In this document: in pieces, positions 6,400 to 8,398 of the stretch
Position numbering within the stretch: the first letter of the stretch is position 1
Layout: the number at the start of each line of letters is the position of its first letter
DNA from: Caldilineales bacterium
Lineage (GTDB): Bacteria; Chloroflexota; Anaerolineae; JAAEKA01
DNA: 8,398 nt
Reading direction: 5' to 3'
Assembly: GCA_021463315.1 (NCBI GenBank)
Contig: JAJTXO010000133.1
Span: 1-8,398 of the forward strand
Notes under the pieces: generated by a model
Database searches by the model: none
What the model was told of the DNA's origin: nothing
The model's input: only the letters and a program-made list of their open reading frames with translations
Position numbers and translations under genes: made by a program

Positions 6400-7824
6400 T
6401 TATTGGCAGGTGTAGATGTGGGGGGGGGGGCTGGGGGCGCTGTGGAGGGGGCAGGTGGCTTCGACGATGCGGCGCAGGCGGGTGTGCCAGGGCAGCGGCT
6501 CGCTGTCAGATACGATCACGATCGGGACGGCGCGGCGCTGGATCAGCCCGGCCAGCTCAGCCTCGGCCGCGGCGCTGTGGTTCACCGGGTAGAGATAGGC
6601 CCAGCGGCTGGCCGGCGGCCGGTCGCTGAGGAAATAGAACTGGGCTGCGGCGCTGATGGCCAGGATCGGCTGGCCGGGCTGGCTCAGCGTCTGCACAGCC
6701 GCGGCCGCGGTTTGCTGCTCTTGCACCAGCGTTTGCGTGTAGCTGAGATAGCGCGGCCAGGCTGGCAGGTCGATCAACGCCAGGCTCAGCAGGCCAGCCA
6801 GTGCCAGCCACCGCAACGGCCAGGGGCGTTCAGTCAGGCGCTGCCACAGTCCTGCCAGGCCCGCCGCGGCCAGGATCGCAGCCGGCGGCAGCGCCTGCAA
6901 CAGGTAATGCCCGTAGGGGCGGTGCAGCAAGGGCAGCAGCCCGGCCAGCAACGTCAGCCAAAGCAGCGTGGGCGGGTGGCCAGCGGGCGTGCGGCGCAGA
7001 CACGGCGTCTGAAGGAAGAGCGCCAGCAGCAGGCCCAGCCAGAGCAGCGGAAAGGCTCGCAGGTTGGCCAGGTTGACCTGCAGCAGCGCGCTCGTCGACG
7101 CCCGCGGGTAGTTGCTCAGGTTCACCCACACCGCGTCGCGCCACAGGTCTGTCAGCGCGCCCTGGACGGCGAAGAATGCGGCTGTGAGCAACAGCGGCGC
7201 CGCGCAGCCTGCGGCCAGCGCCAGCCAGCGCCGGCCGATCTGCCGCCAGCCGCCCTGGATCGACGCGGCCCAGAGCGTGAAGGCCGGCAGCGTCAGCAGG
7301 CCGCTCTGCTTGAACAGCGTGGCCAGGCCGATCAGCCCGCCAGCCAGCAGCCAAGCGGCCGTCGTCGGCGTCTGGCCCGGACGGCGCAGCAGCAGGGCCA
7401 GCGCCGCGGCGATCCACAGCGCCACCCAGACTTCGGTGGTCAGATGGCCGCCCTGGTAGGCTGCGCCGCCGTAGAGCGCCAGTAGCAACGCCAGCGCCCC
7501 GACCGGCCAGCCCCACAGGCGCCGGGCCAGCCAGCCTGTCAGCCCGGCCATGAGCAGAACCGCTGACGCCTGGACGATCTGCACGGCCAGCAGCGAGCGC
7601 TGGCTGGCTGCCAGAACGGCCGCGAAGAGATAGTAGATGCCCGGCGGCTTGTGGTCGAAGATGTCCCGATAGGGCAGCTTGCCGGCCAGAATCGCATCGG
7701 CCACGGCCAGGTAGGCCCCGGCGTCGTTGCTGACCGGCGTTATCCAGGTCGTCGCGACCAGCAGCGCCAGCACGGCCGCCAACGCCAATCCAAATGACAG
7801 CCAAATTGCGCTGCGATAGGTCAC
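6400..7824 (-). CDS. GT39/ArnT-like (PMT_2) membrane glycosyltransferase
   Basis: This is a 474-residue polytopic membrane protein of the GT-C fold, which transfers sugars from polyprenyl-phosphate donors on the outer face of the membrane. TM1 spans about 6-27. The first external loop carries N33-D34 and the motif PYRDIFDHKPPG (51-62), the family's acidic active-site region. About ten hydrophobic segments follow up to residue about 360, then a soluble tail (about 365-474), a normal layout for the family. The start is GTG at 7824, supported by CAGGA (7833-7837) 8 nt upstream. The last codons run through 11 consecutive C bases, so the C-terminal sequence PSPPPHIYTCQ is sensitive to a one-base sequencing error or slippage. 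Its place between a shell gene and the BMC dehydrogenase is unusual, and no metabolic link to the compartment is evident. Acceptor and sugar are unknown. Confidence 0.88.
   Translation of the reverse strand: MTYRSAIWLSFGLALAAVLALLVATTWITPVSNDAGAYLAVADAILAGKLPYRDIFDHKPPGIYYLFAAVLAASQRSLLAVQIVQASAVLLMAGLTGWLARRLWGWPVGALALLLALYGGAAYQGGHLTTEVWVALWIAAALALLLRRPGQTPTTAAWLLAGGLIGLATLFKQSGLLTLPAFTLWAASIQGGWRQIGRRWLALAAGCAAPLLLTAAFFAVQGALTDLWRDAVWVNLSNYPRASTSALLQVNLANLRAFPLLWLGLLLALFLQTPCLRRTPAGHPPTLLWLTLLAGLLPLLHRPYGHYLLQALPPAAILAAAGLAGLWQRLTERPWPLRWLALAGLLSLALIDLPAWPRYLSYTQTLVQEQQTAAAAVQTLSQPGQPILAISAAAQFYFLSDRPPASRWAYLYPVNHSAAAEAELAGLIQRRAVPIVIVSDSEPLPWHTRLRRIVEATCPLHSAPSPPPHIYTCQ
6420..6430. repeat. 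11-base G/C homopolymer inside the glycosyltransferase 3' end
   Basis: Eleven consecutive G on the plus strand (C on the coding strand) encode part of the Pro-rich tail SPPPH. Further runs of five G at 6433-6437 and 6447-6451 make the surrounding 30 bases strongly G-rich. A run of this length is prone to sequencing error and to slippage. Confidence 0.9.
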
Positions 7825-7832
7825 GCCAAGCG

Positions 7833-7837
7833 TCCTG
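7833..7837 (-). promoter_or_regulatory. Ribosome binding site CAGGA for the glycosyltransferase
   Basis: CAGGA lies 8 nt before the GTG at 7824, just after the octamer array, and supports GTG as the start. Confidence 0.6.
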
Positions 7838-7845
7838 TTGTTAGC

Positions 7846-7885
7846 CCTGTCACCCTGTCACCCTGTCACCTTGTCATCCTGTCAC
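7846..7885. repeat. Octamer tandem array, unit CCTGTCAC, 5 copies
   Basis: Five 8-nt units in perfect register; four are identical CCTGTCAC and one (7870-7877) is CTTGTCAT. On the coding strand the unit is GTGACAGG, and the eutN TGA stop lies inside the copy at 7878-7885. The array fills most of the 57-nt gap between eutN and the glycosyltransferase. Confidence 0.93.
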
Positions 7886-8175
7886 TCATCCTTCCGATAC
7901 CGCTCCTGTCCATCCACCTCCCAGGTGTCGACGATGGCCATGATCACCGCGTCCACCGGGCGTTTGTCGGTCAGCACGGTCTGGCGCGCGGAGGAGCCGC
8001 TGGCGTAGAGCACCACTTCGCCCACGCCAGAGCCCACCGCGTCCACGGCCACCACATAGCCGCTGCCCTCCTGGCCGTCGATGGTCAATGGGCGCACCAC
8101 CATCAGGCGCAGGCTCTGCATCTTTTCATCTTTGGCTGTTGATACGACGGTTCCGACGACTTTGCCGATTAACAT
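7882..8175 (-). CDS. eutN: EutN/CcmL-family BMC vertex protein (BMC-P)
   Basis: The 97-residue protein matches the pentameric vertex family that caps the corners of carboxysomes and metabolosomes. The N-terminus MLIGKVVGTVVSTAKDEKM followed by LRLMVVRPL is the characteristic opening of EutN/CcmL. The central VAVDAVGSGVGEVVLYASGSSARQ is the conserved core, and DAVIMAIVDTWEV closes the fold. The length is typical (about 85-100 residues). The ATG at 8175 has GAGG (8181-8184) 5 nt upstream. Its TGA stop (7882-7884) lies inside the first unit of an 8-bp tandem repeat. As the first gene after the repeat-rich leader, it may be promoter-proximal in this operon, though further BMC genes are likely upstream of the window. 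The symbol denotes the family; ethanolamine use is not implied. Confidence 0.95.
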   Translation of the reverse strand: MLIGKVVGTVVSTAKDEKMQSLRLMVVRPLTIDGQEGSGYVVAVDAVGSGVGEVVLYASGSSARQTVLTDKRPVDAVIMAIVDTWEVDGQERYRKDE

Positions 8176-8200
8176 GGGGGCCTCGATGGGAACGTAACGA

Positions 8201-8256
8201 GTAACGAGTAACTCGTAACCCGGAATCGCGGGAAGGGTCTCTGGGTTACGAGAGTC
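8201..8256. repeat. 56-bp direct repeat, copy 1
   Basis: Identical base for base to 8343-8398 (offset 142 bp). It contains ACGAGTAACTCGT (odd palindrome with 6-bp arms) and a separate hairpin: CTCGTAACCC at 8212-8221 pairs perfectly with GGGTTACGAG at 8243-8252 across a 21-nt loop. It lies 26 nt upstream of the eutN start codon, so a transcript from beyond it would carry the hairpin in the eutN leader. Confidence 0.92.
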
Positions 8257-8268
8257 GGTGTGACGAGC

Positions 8269-8297
8269 AATACAGAATCCAGAAGCGCAGAACTCAA
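8269..8297 (-). promoter_or_regulatory. Possible sigma70-type promoter for eutN
   Basis: On the minus strand, TTGAGT (8292-8297) and TGTATT (8269-8274) are separated by 17 nt; each matches the bacterial -35/-10 consensus at four of six positions. It lies in the single-copy spacer between the two 56-bp repeats, about 95 nt upstream of the eutN ATG. The matches are weak and the main operon promoter may lie outside the window. Confidence 0.25.
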
Positions 8298-8303
8298 ATC
8301 CGA

Positions 8304-8361
8304 GTTACGAGTTACTCGTTACGAATTACGCATTATTAACTCGTAACGAGTAACTCGTAAC
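8304..8361. repeat. Perfect 21-bp inverted repeat with 16-nt spacer
   Basis: Bases 8304-8324 are the exact reverse complement of 8341-8361; pairing can continue for three more bases past one mismatch. Both arms are built from GTTACGA/TCGTAAC modules. The right arm overlaps copy 2 of the 56-bp direct repeat, and each arm also contains its own small palindrome, so several alternative foldings are possible. Confidence 0.9.
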
Positions 8362-8398
8362 CCGGAATCGCGGGAAGGGTCTCTGGGTTACGAGAGTC
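8343..8398. repeat. 56-bp direct repeat, copy 2 (reaches the window edge)
   Basis: Second perfect copy of the 8201-8256 element, with the same internal hairpin arms. The repeat may continue past the window, so its true length and copy number are unknown. Confidence 0.92.

Noticed and set aside
5318..6415. 365-codon plus-strand frame over the dehydrogenase gene and the heptamer array
   Set aside because: Antisense to a clear EutE/PduP enzyme; its WGVGSGEWG-like tail is only translated repeat sequence.
6403..7485. 360-codon plus-strand frame
   Set aside because: Antisense to the glycosyltransferase; Gln/Arg/Ala-rich composition without any family motif.
7846..8398. CRISPR array
   Set aside because: The 8-bp units have no spacers, and the 56-bp repeat has only two copies with strong internal hairpins and one long gap; no cas gene is present.

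Overview
This is a high-GC bacterial window in which every supportable gene lies on the minus strand, so transcription runs from high to low coordinates. It cuts through a bacterial microcompartment (BMC) locus. In transcription order: a repeat-rich leader (8176-8398); a EutN/CcmL-family pentameric vertex protein (7882-8175); a GT39/ArnT-like membrane glycosyltransferase (6400-7824); a CoA-acylating aldehyde dehydrogenase of the EutE/PduP family with an N-terminal encapsulation helix (4811-6304); an SMC/ABC-like ATPase (3600-4796); a DUF4276-like protein (2996-3607); a PduT-like tandem-domain shell protein, BMC-T (2388-2999); and a secreted double beta-propeller protein running off the left edge (1-2325).

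The shell proteins and the dehydrogenase point to a catabolic BMC (metabolosome), in which a toxic aldehyde made inside the shell is oxidised to an acyl-CoA. The enzyme that makes the aldehyde is not in the window and probably lies beyond 8398, so the substrate and BMC class cannot be assigned. The ATPase/DUF4276 pair has the architecture of an anti-phage or overcoming-lysogenization-defect-type ATPase plus effector module. It is coupled into the BMC operon: 14 nt after the dehydrogenase, an 8-nt overlap between the pair, and a 4-nt GTGA overlap with the BMC-T start. Its DNA is visibly less GC-rich than the dehydrogenase gene, which suggests a module acquired into a shell operon. This is the most unusual feature of the window.

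The upstream junctions are each occupied by a different short repeat family: a 56-bp direct repeat with nested inverted repeats before eutN, an 8-bp array that includes the eutN stop, and a 7-bp G-rich array that abuts the dehydrogenase start codon. An 11-base C run near the end of the glycosyltransferase gene is also notable. One added C would open the frame through the 7-bp array and into the dehydrogenase frame.

The organism is most likely a member of Chloroflexota (Anaerolineae/Caldilineae-like). This is an inference from the high GC, a secreted propeller protein with Pro-Thr linkers and a YLPLV motif, and the short-repeat habit; no rRNA or marker gene is present to confirm it.
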